Shown here: piece by piece, positions 8,423-16,657 of the stretch
Layout of the letters: each line of letters opens with the position of its first letter
Numbering within the stretch: the first letter of the stretch is position 1
From: a virus
Strand: one strand, 5' to 3'
DNA: 64,000 nt
IMG/VR virus record: IMGVR_UViG_3300044859_002163
Coordinates: 1 to 64,000 of that record
Translations under genes and position numbers: made by a program
Notes under the pieces: model-generated
What the model saw: the letters and a program-made list of their open reading frames with translations, nothing else
Told to the model about the DNA's origin: nothing
Database searches by the model: none

Positions 8423-9236
8423 CATCTCTTACTTGGAGCAGCCTCATTACGAGTTGGGCGACATTGCATTGTTCGACGCGACTACGGGACAAAATGCAGA
8501 TTCTATAAAACTAAATAAAAACTTTTACTTTGAAAAATTCAAGATAGAAGGTTTTATTGGTTTTAAAGAAGCGAGTGTAAGCGAAGAAGAACAAAAAGAA
8601 ATATTTAAATTATTCTGTAAAAATTTTGACATCGTTCCGAACCTTGGTGGATATAGAGAAAACCACAATCTCTCAATAAGTAGAGAGTCTGGCAAGGTTT
8701 CAAGACATAATATTCTCGTGAGCTGGCACTACGAGCACATTGAGAACAACATTGAAACAGCAGCATCATGTTGGAATATGACTAAGTTTGATTGCGATAA
8801 ATCAAATGGAATAACGTTGTTCTGTGATGGGCAGGAGACAATGCATGCATTCAATGAAGAGGAAATTGATTTTTTAAAAAAATGTTTAGTGATTACTAAT
8901 CACAAAAATGAAGAAGATAAAAACTATCGTTCCCCGATAAGAATAAATAAAACAAACAATTCAGAGCTGATAAGGATTGACCCAGCATATATCGTTGAGA
9001 AATTAGTGTCGTTTGATGGAAGAAAGCCAAGCATCACCGAAATATCTAGATATATACAAATTCAAAAGAAATTTGAAAATCTTCTTCTCCCGGGCAGTGG
9101 CTACATTAAGGGTTGGGCATGGTCCCCAGGGGACCTCTTGATAATAGACCTGTTTAGAATGTGTCATGCTGTACTTGGTGGGTTTGAGCCACACGAACGT
9201 GAATTTATTGGGATATTTGGTAAAGTACCTCAATGA
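8415..9236 (+). CDS. TauD/TfdA-like 2-oxoglutarate dioxygenase (HxE type)
   Basis: A 273-aa protein with the signature SWHYEHIEN (His105-x-Glu107; Glu replaces the usual Asp) and distal His251 in MCHAVLGGF, followed by an Arg in HEREFIG. This resembles the TauD/CAS-like superfamily, where HxE occurs in some members. It is clearly paralogous to the minus-strand gene at 18288-19142, which has HWHLEHIEN and MAHAVKTGF. The ATG at 8415 is preferred to the GTG at 8406 because it gives the shorter overlap with the upstream stop. The substrate is unknown. Confidence 0.8.
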   Translation: MGNISYLEQPHYELGDIALFDATTGQNADSIKLNKNFYFEKFKIEGFIGFKEASVSEEEQKEIFKLFCKNFDIVPNLGGYRENHNLSISRESGKVSRHNILVSWHYEHIENNIETAASCWNMTKFDCDKSNGITLFCDGQETMHAFNEEEIDFLKKCLVITNHKNEEDKNYRSPIRINKTNNSELIRIDPAYIVEKLVSFDGRKPSITEISRYIQIQKKFENLLLPGSGYIKGWAWSPGDLLIIDLFRMCHAVLGGFEPHEREFIGIFGKVPQ

Positions 9237-9868
9237 ACAGCGACACATCTCCATGGGGAGTTAAACCTGGATTTTTTGGTTCAAGTAAAGAAAATATCCA
9301 CGTAATAGAAGATTTTATAGACCCTGAAGATGTTTCTAAAATAAATTTATTTGCAAGGTCTATAAAGGAATGGTCAAACCAAGAACCAACAAGCATATAC
9401 GCAGAGGACGGAACATGTCTGTACGATGCAAATTATTGGAACGACCGTCAATGCGGTTATGACATTCTACAGAAAATAAACCCAGAAATATATGAATTGA
9501 TTGATTCCTATATCGAGAAGATGGGCAAGGTAATAAACGAGACGTTTAATTGTGTTGTGTCCACTAGGCCCCCATGCATAATTAGATGGTTTACCGGCAT
9601 ACAACAGGAGCCCCACGCCGACAAACAACTCCCCGATGGTTCGCCCAACCCTTTTACTGATTACGATATAAATGCATTGTTTTATTATAATGAAGATTTT
9701 ACTGGTGGTGAACTTTACTACCCCCAACACGATATGGTGATTAAACCAAAACCTGGTCTTGCCGTTTTTCACCCAGGAGACATAAACTACCTCCATGGAG
9801 TTAGTATGGTTACATCTGGAGAAAGATTTACCACTCCAGCTTTTTATACGATAGAGGAGTTTCTGTGA
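9233..9868 (+). CDS. Prolyl 4-hydroxylase-like Fe(II)/2OG oxygenase
   Basis: A 211-aa protein with the P4Hc layout: IRWF strand, iron ligands His128-Ala-Asp130, FYYNEDFTGGEL at 150-161, distal His188 (NYLHGV) and 2-oxoglutarate-binding Arg198 in SGERF. A Thr follows where the last strand begins. P4Hc enzymes hydroxylate peptidyl proline or, in phages, other targets. The ATGA overlap with the upstream gene implies translational coupling. Confidence 0.88.
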   Translation: MNSDTSPWGVKPGFFGSSKENIHVIEDFIDPEDVSKINLFARSIKEWSNQEPTSIYAEDGTCLYDANYWNDRQCGYDILQKINPEIYELIDSYIEKMGKVINETFNCVVSTRPPCIIRWFTGIQQEPHADKQLPDGSPNPFTDYDINALFYYNEDFTGGELYYPQHDMVIKPKPGLAVFHPGDINYLHGVSMVTSGERFTTPAFYTIEEFL

Positions 9869-10512
9869 TGCACTCACTACATGTAGGCGACCCTAAGTTG
9901 GGCATTATTATTTACAAAAATGCATTACCTAAAGAACTCAATTTGGTTGAACGCTTGGAAAACACAATTGGGACTAGCTCTTTACCGCCGTATATGTGGA
10001 TGGACGCATTGGTGGGTGACGCTGTAAAAATGCCAGAGTACAGGGATTGTGTGGACTGCAAAATGGGAATTGAACATTTGCAAGATTGCCCCCCGCAGTT
10101 TTTGGAAATAAAAAGTATTTACGATGACACAAATCACGGACTCCGTGAATGTTTGGCTGACTATCAAAGCAGATACAACATAAATATGGAATTCATGGAA
10201 TCTATTAATTATGTTCGTTACGGCGTTGGACAGCATTTTGGAATCCACACCGACCATGGTTTTTCTTATAATTGCACTGTTTCCTCAGTTATGTATTTGA
10301 ACGATGAGTATGAAGGTGGGGAGCTTTGGTTTCCTTATTTGGATATTAAGATTAAACCCGAATACGGAGACATCGTTTTTTTCCCTTCAACTTTTATTTA
10401 CGCTCATTCATCCTTGCCAATCATAAGTGGGAAAAAGTATGTAGCAGTAACAATGTTTGACTACAACGATAGAACCCACAAGCCAGAGCACTATATGTAT
10501 GGTCAAGGGTGA
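9868..10512 (+). CDS. Prolyl 4-hydroxylase-like Fe(II)/2OG oxygenase
   Basis: A 214-aa protein with HTD (His127, Asp129), MYLNDEYEGGELWFP, distal His180 (IYAHSS) and SGKKY in place of SGxRY, so a Lys probably takes the 2OG-binding role. The ATG at 9868 has a GAGGAG ribosome-binding site upstream and a TGATG overlap with the preceding gene, which favours it over GTG 9865. An N-terminal Cys pair (DCVDCKMG) is unusual for the family. It is probably a virion- or host-directed hydroxylase. Confidence 0.86.
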   Translation: MHSLHVGDPKLGIIIYKNALPKELNLVERLENTIGTSSLPPYMWMDALVGDAVKMPEYRDCVDCKMGIEHLQDCPPQFLEIKSIYDDTNHGLRECLADYQSRYNINMEFMESINYVRYGVGQHFGIHTDHGFSYNCTVSSVMYLNDEYEGGELWFPYLDIKIKPEYGDIVFFPSTFIYAHSSLPIISGKKYVAVTMFDYNDRTHKPEHYMYGQG

Positions 10513-10536
10513 GCATGTTTTCCTATTTCCGAATGA

Positions 10537-10542
10537 TAGTCT
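10537..10542 (+). promoter_or_regulatory. Candidate leaderless -10 box (TAGTCT)
   Basis: TAGTCT fits TANNNT and lies 6 nt before the GTG at 10549. There is no ribosome-binding site between them. It falls in the 36-nt gap between two island genes. Confidence 0.35.
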
Positions 10543-10548
10543 TCTAGC

Positions 10549-11256
10549 GTGCCAAAGTTTACCCTTACAAGAACAACGCAGAATCCACCTGAAATAAAAC
10601 AATCTCGTATTAAGCGAGAGTGGATGGATAATACACACAACAAACACGCCTATCAATGTTTGCCAATGACATTCGCAAATGTCTACGGATGGGAACTTGT
10701 ACTTCAACAAGATGTAGTCGTCCAATGGGATGGCGGGCATACTGTTCCGACGATTCTTTCTGGCGGTGAATATGAGGGTCGTCAAATCGCCTACGGCGGA
10801 ATAGTTGGAATGGTTTCGTTTTCTACGGGGTGGGCATTTGGAACACCAGATGGGTACGAAACATGGATTGGAGGTTCTCCGAATTACGTGGTTGATGGAG
10901 CATCCGCACTCAGTGCAATAATTCCAAGTAGTTGGTGGCCAGATGAGTTTCAAATGAATTGGATGGTTACCAAGGTCGGAGAGCCTGTTACTTTTAGTGC
11001 TGGAATGCCATTTATGTTCTTTTCAATATTCGATAGCTCTATTCATGAAAATACTGAATTCATCGTGGAAAACTTATGGGATAAACCAGAACTAATGGAT
11101 GCCAGGCAGAAATATGGACAACTAAAAATGACCAACAATAGGGATAACCCATGGACATGGACGAAAGGAATTAGGACAGGATTGGACGCTGATGGCAATA
11201 AGATTGGTCCATCTTTTGTTGGGTTACCGAAACTAAATGAGCCAAACCTGGAGTGA
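10549..11256 (+). CDS. DUF6065-like protein
   Basis: A 235-aa protein with the arrangement of the DUF6065 family: CLPMTFANVYGWELVL near residue 38, a V.W.GG strand, and an aromatic C-terminal half ending NPWTWTKGIRTGLD. The family function is unknown, but it is repeatedly encoded near oxygenase or tail modules in phages and bacteria. The start is GTG. Its position within the oxygenase island suggests involvement in the same modification pathway. Confidence 0.7.
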   Translation: MPKFTLTRTTQNPPEIKQSRIKREWMDNTHNKHAYQCLPMTFANVYGWELVLQQDVVVQWDGGHTVPTILSGGEYEGRQIAYGGIVGMVSFSTGWAFGTPDGYETWIGGSPNYVVDGASALSAIIPSSWWPDEFQMNWMVTKVGEPVTFSAGMPFMFFSIFDSSIHENTEFIVENLWDKPELMDARQKYGQLKMTNNRDNPWTWTKGIRTGLDADGNKIGPSFVGLPKLNEPNLE

Positions 11257-11257
11257 C

Positions 11258-11482
11258 ATGAAACTTGGACAATACGACGAAAAAATTGCAATCAATGAAG
11301 CAGTTGCTTTTTTGTCTAAATCAATAGCAACGCTTTCAATGATTATGGGTATTGACGTTTCTTCATTTAACCCAGAGGAAAAGAATCCGCACAACGAAGG
11401 CGATTCAATGTTCGATTCATACAACGTCCTATGCCAAGAAGTAATTGCCCTAAATAAACTATTGGGTAATCATGATGAATAA
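11258..11482 (+). CDS. Small helical protein, unknown function
   Basis: A 74-aa protein from the ATG at 11258, which has GGAG 4 nt upstream and begins one base after the upstream stop. A longer reading from 11237 would overlap the upstream gene and lacks a ribosome-binding site. The sequence is helical (INEAVAFLSKSIATLSMIMG) with an acidic tail. No family recognised. Confidence 0.55.
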   Translation: MKLGQYDEKIAINEAVAFLSKSIATLSMIMGIDVSSFNPEEKNPHNEGDSMFDSYNVLCQEVIALNKLLGNHDE

Positions 11483-11669
11483 CGAAGAGGACATCAAGAA
11501 TCCTGATATGAGCAGGCGCAAGGGTGAATCAATCACCGATTTACCTGATTGGGATAATGAAGTGATTGAGCTGGACTCTGCTACGGGGATATATTATGTT
11601 GCTGGAAATCCAGTAATCATGTGTCAACTTGTGGCAATGTTTAAAGACGAAGACAAAGAAAATGAATAG
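11472..11669 (+). CDS. Small acidic protein, unknown function
   Basis: A 65-aa protein starting MMNNEEDIKNPDMSRRKGES, with a short beta-like stretch IYYVAGNPVIM and an acidic tail. It overlaps both neighbours by a few bases, as expected for a coupled operon. No family recognised. Confidence 0.5.
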   Translation: MMNNEEDIKNPDMSRRKGESITDLPDWDNEVIELDSATGIYYVAGNPVIMCQLVAMFKDEDKENE

Positions 11670-11955
11670 TCAAAAACTTGAAAAATACTTAAGTGATGAA
11701 GATTTTGAAATTTCATCCAGGAACCTTGCATCACTCCTGTACATACTCGGCTACGGCAAAGAAGAATTCGACGATTTAACCATCGACAACCTTGTGAACC
11801 TAATACGCGATAGATATGTATACAAACACTCATTCACAGAGAACTCAGCTTCGCAGGCATACATCAAAAAACAGAACATAGTATTGGCTAGAGCAGTTAG
11901 ACGTTCGTGGTTTGATGTTCAGTTCGCTTCTCACGAGGCTCTAGAAAATGGCTGA
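11662..11955 (+). CDS. Small helical protein, unknown function
   Basis: A 97-aa protein from the ATG at 11662, which overlaps the upstream stop; the longer GTG start at 11629 lies deep in the upstream gene. It is mainly helical, with LYILGYGKEEFDDL and IKKQNIVLARAVRRSW. It overlaps the next gene by 8 nt. No family recognised. Confidence 0.5.
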   Translation: MNSQKLEKYLSDEDFEISSRNLASLLYILGYGKEEFDDLTIDNLVNLIRDRYVYKHSFTENSASQAYIKKQNIVLARAVRRSWFDVQFASHEALENG

Positions 11956-12694
11956 TAATCAATTTGCACCATACCGAGCGTTTGACTACACAAAGTGGTA
12001 TGGAGATTGGCGTGGTTTTGCAGAAACATCAACGCTTGTAGACGGTCCTGAGTCTGTAGAGATTTCAAAATACTTATTTGAAACTATTGGCGTAGATAGA
12101 AGAAACATCGCTACTGGCGGAGCTTCTGATTTCGAATTTGTCATCCATTATCCGAGGCCAAATTTGGCTCAATCGTATGGCCAGTCTCAGTGGATGCCCA
12201 TTCTTGTGGTGATGATGCTCATGGACATATCTCCAAAGCACAAAGTCTTAGCACTTTCGGGTGGTCCTGATAGGTTTAAATTGAAACAGTTTCAAGATGT
12301 TTTTAAATCTAAAATATATTTTTTAAATAACAAAAAATTAGCACTCTATGAAAAATTTCAAAAAGTTAATACTCCAATTGATTACGAGGTTGTAACGACG
12401 AGCGGTCTCGAAAGTAATAAGGACATTAAGTTTGACATGATTCTGGGTTGGTCTCAGGATATGGAAAACCCATTTACAGGACCAAATTTTTACATTGATA
12501 GATTGAACGACAACGGTATTTTAATTGTGCAAAATTCTTCTGACAGCGCGTTTTTGTACCAAAACGAAACGCATGCATCCCCGGTTTGGTCGTATCATGA
12601 GGAAATGAAGTCCAGAACTGACTGTCGGACTTATCACATCCCGATTTTCTATGGCCTGACAATAGTCATAAAGGGTGGTGAGTATGCTGATTAA
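11948..12694 (+). CDS. Methyltransferase-like Rossmann protein (tentative)
   Basis: A 248-aa protein. A beta strand KVLALSGGPDRF at about 98-109 and FDMILGWSQDM at about 161 followed by FYIDRLNDNGILIVQ resemble motifs I, IV and the post-IV helix of class I SAM-dependent methyltransferases. The glycine-rich GxGxG is absent, so cofactor binding is uncertain. It lies between small ORFs and an oxygenase gene, all overlapping. A catalytically altered methyltransferase or another Rossmann enzyme are both possible. Confidence 0.45.
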   Translation: MADNQFAPYRAFDYTKWYGDWRGFAETSTLVDGPESVEISKYLFETIGVDRRNIATGGASDFEFVIHYPRPNLAQSYGQSQWMPILVVMMLMDISPKHKVLALSGGPDRFKLKQFQDVFKSKIYFLNNKKLALYEKFQKVNTPIDYEVVTTSGLESNKDIKFDMILGWSQDMENPFTGPNFYIDRLNDNGILIVQNSSDSAFLYQNETHASPVWSYHEEMKSRTDCRTYHIPIFYGLTIVIKGGEYAD

Positions 12695-13358
12695 AGATAA
12701 CGCAATAGACGCAAAAACTTACCAGGAAATGCTCGAGGATAAGGATTTTTATCCAGAATCAATGGGCAGTGAAGACAGGATTGCATCAGAGTTAAATTCA
12801 TATCACTACGAGCAAGCGAGCTGCTTTGCGCCATATATGTTCTGGGATGGTTGGTGGAGGTCTCCAGCAAACACACCAAGGAAAAGGGTGGTTCAAGGTA
12901 TTTGGGAGAATAATCTTCCTTGCGATAAAGAAGAGATACTTGGAATCGAATACTGGACAAGAACCTACCTCCCAGGCCAGTACCTAGATGTCCATGTTGA
13001 CGAAGACACTTTTTTATATGCCGACTCAAAAGTATTTAGTGGACCGCTTATGGGTTCAATTTATTATGGATTAGACAACAGTGAAGGAGGATTTGTTGAA
13101 ATTTACAACAAAGCCATTCTTGTTGACGGAACTCCAATGGCGATTGAGGCGGAGAATATCAATGCATTACTGGTACCGATAGAAGAAAGGGAACGAATCG
13201 CCTATCGTGGGAATCGGTTAATAATATTCGATGCTGGACATGTTGTACATGGCACTACGCCAGCAAAAAGTGGGATTAGACAAGTTATGGTTACCAATGT
13301 TTGGCATAGGAACAACCCGCCAACAGCACTAAAACTTGGTGAATTCTTTTATGAGTAA
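12684..13358 (+). CDS. Fe(II)/2OG oxygenase
   Basis: A 224-aa protein with His104-Val-Asp106 in LDVHVDEDTF, YYGLDNSEGGFVEIY, distal His186 or His189 in GHVVHGTTP, and Arg199 in SGIRQVMV. The layout fits the P4H/2OG-FeII_Oxy fold, with an insertion of about 25 residues between the strands that carry the GG turn and the distal His. The ATG at 12684 overlaps the upstream stop and is preferred to the GTG at 12675. Confidence 0.8.
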   Translation: MLIKDNAIDAKTYQEMLEDKDFYPESMGSEDRIASELNSYHYEQASCFAPYMFWDGWWRSPANTPRKRVVQGIWENNLPCDKEEILGIEYWTRTYLPGQYLDVHVDEDTFLYADSKVFSGPLMGSIYYGLDNSEGGFVEIYNKAILVDGTPMAIEAENINALLVPIEERERIAYRGNRLIIFDAGHVVHGTTPAKSGIRQVMVTNVWHRNNPPTALKLGEFFYE

Positions 13359-13950
13359 TGCTGAAATAGTAAACTTACTAACAGTCAATGTTTTTAAAAC
13401 AAAAATAAAAAATGTGAATAACAACAAACTTGTAGAAGAAATAAAAGATTGCTCTGGAGAAATAGGGCAGCAATTCTTAAGCAAAGAAAACCACACATAT
13501 TACGAGGATAAAAGATATCCATTTGGACAGCCAGAATCAGAAAAGTTGATAAACACACTCAGCGAAGCAGTTAATTCAATAGTTGGTGTAAAAATGGTTC
13601 TTTCTGAGATATGGACTTTGACTTTAAATTACGGTCAATCCGTAGCTGCTCATTCGCACAAGTCGAACACGCACATGCATGATGAGGAGTTTTTCTCAAT
13701 AGCGTATTATCCAAGTGCTCCAGAAGGGAGCGCTGACCTTATATTCATGGTTGATGCATGCAATACTTTAGAAAAAAGTGTTTCAATAAAACCAGAGACA
13801 GGTGGGCTTGTGGTGTTTAATTCTTACTTAATGCACATGACTAATAGACATCAAAACAAAAACACAGAAAGAATAGTCGTTAGTGCTAACTTTAAGCCCG
13901 AAAAACCATCAAGCATGGAAACCCAGGACTGGAGCGCTTACTCAAGATGA
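13351..13950 (+). CDS. 2OG-Fe(II) oxygenase, PF13759-like
   Basis: A 199-aa protein. W-T-L-x-L-N-Y-G-Q followed by HSH at 101-103, an MHD at 109-111, then SIAYYPSAPEGSADLIF and distal His162 in SYLMHMT with Arg174 in TERIVVSANF. This is the pattern of the putative 2OG-FeII_Oxy_5 family seen in many cyanophages. Which of the two proximal His sites binds iron cannot be decided by eye. The ATG at 13351 overlaps the upstream stop; an upstream TTG is rejected. Confidence 0.75.
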   Translation: MSNAEIVNLLTVNVFKTKIKNVNNNKLVEEIKDCSGEIGQQFLSKENHTYYEDKRYPFGQPESEKLINTLSEAVNSIVGVKMVLSEIWTLTLNYGQSVAAHSHKSNTHMHDEEFFSIAYYPSAPEGSADLIFMVDACNTLEKSVSIKPETGGLVVFNSYLMHMTNRHQNKNTERIVVSANFKPEKPSSMETQDWSAYSR

Positions 13951-14801
13951 GCAAAATCAATGCAGAACACCTGGGTGGCGGAACTGTGCTCTTCAAAAAT
14001 GTACTTGATGTGCCAAAAGCTGAATTAATAGAGCATCTAAGCGAGATTAAAGAAAATTGGAGAAAAGAAAATTTTACAATTATTTATGATGACAGCGGAA
14101 ATGCATCACATGCAGTGAACAAGGGTGATTTTATTTACGACCTAGAGTCAATGAGAACTGCACCAGTTAGAATACAAAGCCTTACTCACCCATTTTTTCG
14201 GGAATGCGACGATGCCGTTTACCAGTGCCTTCTTGAATACATAGAGTTATTCCCAGCAGTTCTGCAGTGTCTGTGGTGGCGCTCAACCGGTCATGTCCTA
14301 TGTTACGACGAGGGGGCGAGTCTTGGCCTGCATTGTGACAACGATGTTAACTATAGGTACGGAGCAATACCAAAAACAGAACATGCAACAAGAAACGTCC
14401 TTTCTGCGCTTGTGTATATAAACGACTCAACGGATGATGAATCTGTAGAGCATTCATTTTCTGGTGGTCATATGTCAATCCCGTATTTTGGGATAGATAT
14501 TACTCCTGCTTCTGGTGACATATTGCTGATGCCAGCCGGATATCTTGGCGCTCATGAAATACATGAGATAACGCGCGGTACTAGATATTCATATCTGAGC
14601 TGGTTCGCGCAGGGTTCAGAGGACAAAGAAAAAGGCGTATCCCCGATTGTCCCGGACGAGTATTACAAGAACGAGGGTCAGTGGTGGTTAACCTCAATAA
14701 TCGAGGATTACGATAGGCACATATCTTCTAAACATGAGCACATTAATGGAGTAAATGAAAAGCTTTTTAACTTTAGGACCAGAGAAAAAGACCACATATA
14801 A
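13947..14801 (+). CDS. Prolyl-hydroxylase-like Fe(II)/2OG oxygenase
   Basis: A 284-aa protein with His129-Cys-Asp131 (GLHCDNDV), distal His203 (GAHEIHE), and Arg213 in RGTRYSYLSWF. The N-terminal HLGGGTVLFKN is shared with the genes at 16654 and 17517, and all three have W-x-x-x-G-H-(V/I) before the iron site. They form a tandem paralogous trio within the island. ATGA overlap with the upstream gene. The C-terminal 60 residues are helical and specific to this copy. Confidence 0.85.
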   Translation: MSKINAEHLGGGTVLFKNVLDVPKAELIEHLSEIKENWRKENFTIIYDDSGNASHAVNKGDFIYDLESMRTAPVRIQSLTHPFFRECDDAVYQCLLEYIELFPAVLQCLWWRSTGHVLCYDEGASLGLHCDNDVNYRYGAIPKTEHATRNVLSALVYINDSTDDESVEHSFSGGHMSIPYFGIDITPASGDILLMPAGYLGAHEIHEITRGTRYSYLSWFAQGSEDKEKGVSPIVPDEYYKNEGQWWLTSIIEDYDRHISSKHEHINGVNEKLFNFRTREKDHI

Positions 14802-14831
14802 ATCGGGTTACTAAGCCCCATGGTGGTGTAG

Positions 14832-14837
14832 TACCAT
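14832..14837 (+). promoter_or_regulatory. Candidate leaderless -10 box (TACCAT)
   Basis: TACCAT fits TANNNT and ends 6 nt before the ATG at 14844. The 42-nt gap contains no ribosome-binding site. Confidence 0.35.
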
Positions 14838-14843
14838 TGTTTC

Positions 14844-15953
14844 ATGACGGTAACAAAGGATACTTTTGGCCATTTAAAGGGAAATGTAAAAATTTATAAT
14901 TTTGATGCAATTGTTGACGCCCCATCTTCGGACCCAAATGAAATTCATCACATAGTTCAAAGCAATATTGATTCAATATTCACATGGGACTACTCGCGCC
15001 AAAGAGAAGGATTAAAAAAGATTTACGAAAAGGCAAAGTCAAGTCAGTGGGATGGTGCAACCGCCCTTGACTGGTCTACGGACGTGGATGTTGAAAAATC
15101 CGTAGCCGAAGATTACATGAACTTCGGAACAAGTAGGGATATGTCTGTTTATAAGGGTAGCCCTGTTGAGCACTGGGGGCAATCCGAGTGGCTTGAATTC
15201 GGCGTTCAAAGTAGAAGATGGATGATTTCACAGTTTATACATGGAGAGCAGGCTGCTCTTATGTGCTCTGCAAAAATATCAATGACATGTCCTTGGTACG
15301 ACGGAAAGTTGTATGCATCAACGCAGGTGATGGACGAGGCCAGGCATACAGAAGTTTTTTCAAGGTACGCAAGTGAAAAACTCGGTGGGGTGCTTCCATT
15401 CAACTGGCATATTCAAAGTCTGGTTGATGACACTATTTCGGACAGCCGCTGGGACATGACATATCTCGGGATGCAGATTATGGTTGAAGGTTTAGGGTTG
15501 GCATCAATGGCCTACATGCGTGAGTTAACAGCCGAGCCACTTCTAAAACAACTCCTAAGGAATGTAATGTCCGACGAAGCAAGACACATATCTTTTGGGG
15601 TTCTTACACTAAGGGAAGTATATTCAGAAATGACAGATTCAGAAATAATGGAGAGACAGGAATTTGCATTTGAGGCTACGCTTAAGCTCGGTGAAAGAAT
15701 GCTTCAGCAGGAAGTGTTTGAGAAGATGGGTGTAAAAACCAAGGACATAGCCCCATACCTACTCAACGACCCAGCCCAAGCGTGGATTAGAAGGATGCTT
15801 TCAGCTAAGATAGTCCCAAATGTTTCAAAGTTAGGTTTATTGGATAGAAATGGGAAATGGTTGAGGAGAAAGTACGAAGAAATGGGAATTATAGAATTTG
15901 AAAATATAGGCGAATCCGAAGAGGACTTCGTGGAATTCATCCATAAATTTTAA
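14844..15953 (+). CDS. Ferritin-like di-iron oxygenase
   Basis: A 369-aa protein with a complete ferritin-superfamily di-iron set: Glu135 (HGEQAAL), Glu165-x-x-His168 (MDEARHTEV), Glu215 (VEGLGLA) and Glu245-x-x-His248 (SDEARHISF). Such proteins act as oxygenases, oxidases or ribonucleotide-reductase-like enzymes. Length and helix pattern are closer to the R2/AurF-like oxygenases than to storage ferritins. The gene stands between two prolyl-hydroxylase-like genes and a methyltransferase, so an oxidative tailoring role is likely. The substrate is unknown. Confidence 0.82.
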   Translation: MTVTKDTFGHLKGNVKIYNFDAIVDAPSSDPNEIHHIVQSNIDSIFTWDYSRQREGLKKIYEKAKSSQWDGATALDWSTDVDVEKSVAEDYMNFGTSRDMSVYKGSPVEHWGQSEWLEFGVQSRRWMISQFIHGEQAALMCSAKISMTCPWYDGKLYASTQVMDEARHTEVFSRYASEKLGGVLPFNWHIQSLVDDTISDSRWDMTYLGMQIMVEGLGLASMAYMRELTAEPLLKQLLRNVMSDEARHISFGVLTLREVYSEMTDSEIMERQEFAFEATLKLGERMLQQEVFEKMGVKTKDIAPYLLNDPAQAWIRRMLSAKIVPNVSKLGLLDRNGKWLRRKYEEMGIIEFENIGESEEDFVEFIHKF

Positions 15954-15958
15954 TTACC

Positions 15959-16657
15959 ATGAAAATACCGGACGAAGTTGAGAGTCTATACATTGCCCTG
16001 GAAATGTATCAGGAAGACGGAGATGAATTCGTTGCAGCATTTTACGATAGTCAAGCTTCATCGTATGATGCTTTTATTGATAAAACAAATTATGCCCTAG
16101 CGGAAAATGTAGTAAAAATAGCTATTCAAAAATTAAAACATTTGAATTCATCCAACTGTATTGATATTGGATGCGGAACTGGAGCAATTGGAATCAATCT
16201 GCTAAAAAATCAATCCAACATCGGCCTTGATGGAATTGATATTTCTGAAGAAATGATTAAGACGACAAGCGAAAAATTCGAACAAATTAAAAAATTATCA
16301 AGACAGTCTCTTAGGCCAACGAATGAATCCATTTATGAAAATTTGTTTATTGGAAACATAAAAGAAGAAAATAAAGAGCTTTACAATAAATATGATGCAG
16401 CTCTGAGCTCAGGTGTTTTTACTAAACTCCATCTTGGGCCAGAGAATATAATAAACGTACTTTCCACGCTGAGGTCCGGGGGCTTGGCGATTATTAGTGT
16501 GAATTCCTCGGCTTACTCTGAACAGGGATACGAAGAAGAGGTGCGTAATATGTCCAATAAAAATATTATAAAAAATGTTGAGATTATAACCGTCAGGCAA
16601 TGGGGAGATGACAGGTATACGGAGACAGCAGAGGTTATTGTTATGGAAAAGGTATGA
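15959..16657 (+). CDS. Class I SAM-dependent methyltransferase
   Basis: A 232-aa protein. Motif I is CIDIGCGTGAIGINLL at 67-82, the acidic end of strand beta2 is GLDGIDIS near 94, and strand beta4 is KYDAALSSGVF. These are the hallmarks of a Methyltransf_25-type fold. The substrate cannot be inferred. Located 5 nt after the di-iron enzyme and overlapping the next oxygenase by 4 nt, it probably works in the same tailoring pathway. Confidence 0.85.
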   Translation: MKIPDEVESLYIALEMYQEDGDEFVAAFYDSQASSYDAFIDKTNYALAENVVKIAIQKLKHLNSSNCIDIGCGTGAIGINLLKNQSNIGLDGIDISEEMIKTTSEKFEQIKKLSRQSLRPTNESIYENLFIGNIKEENKELYNKYDAALSSGVFTKLHLGPENIINVLSTLRSGGLAIISVNSSAYSEQGYEEEVRNMSNKNIIKNVEIITVRQWGDDRYTETAEVIVMEKV

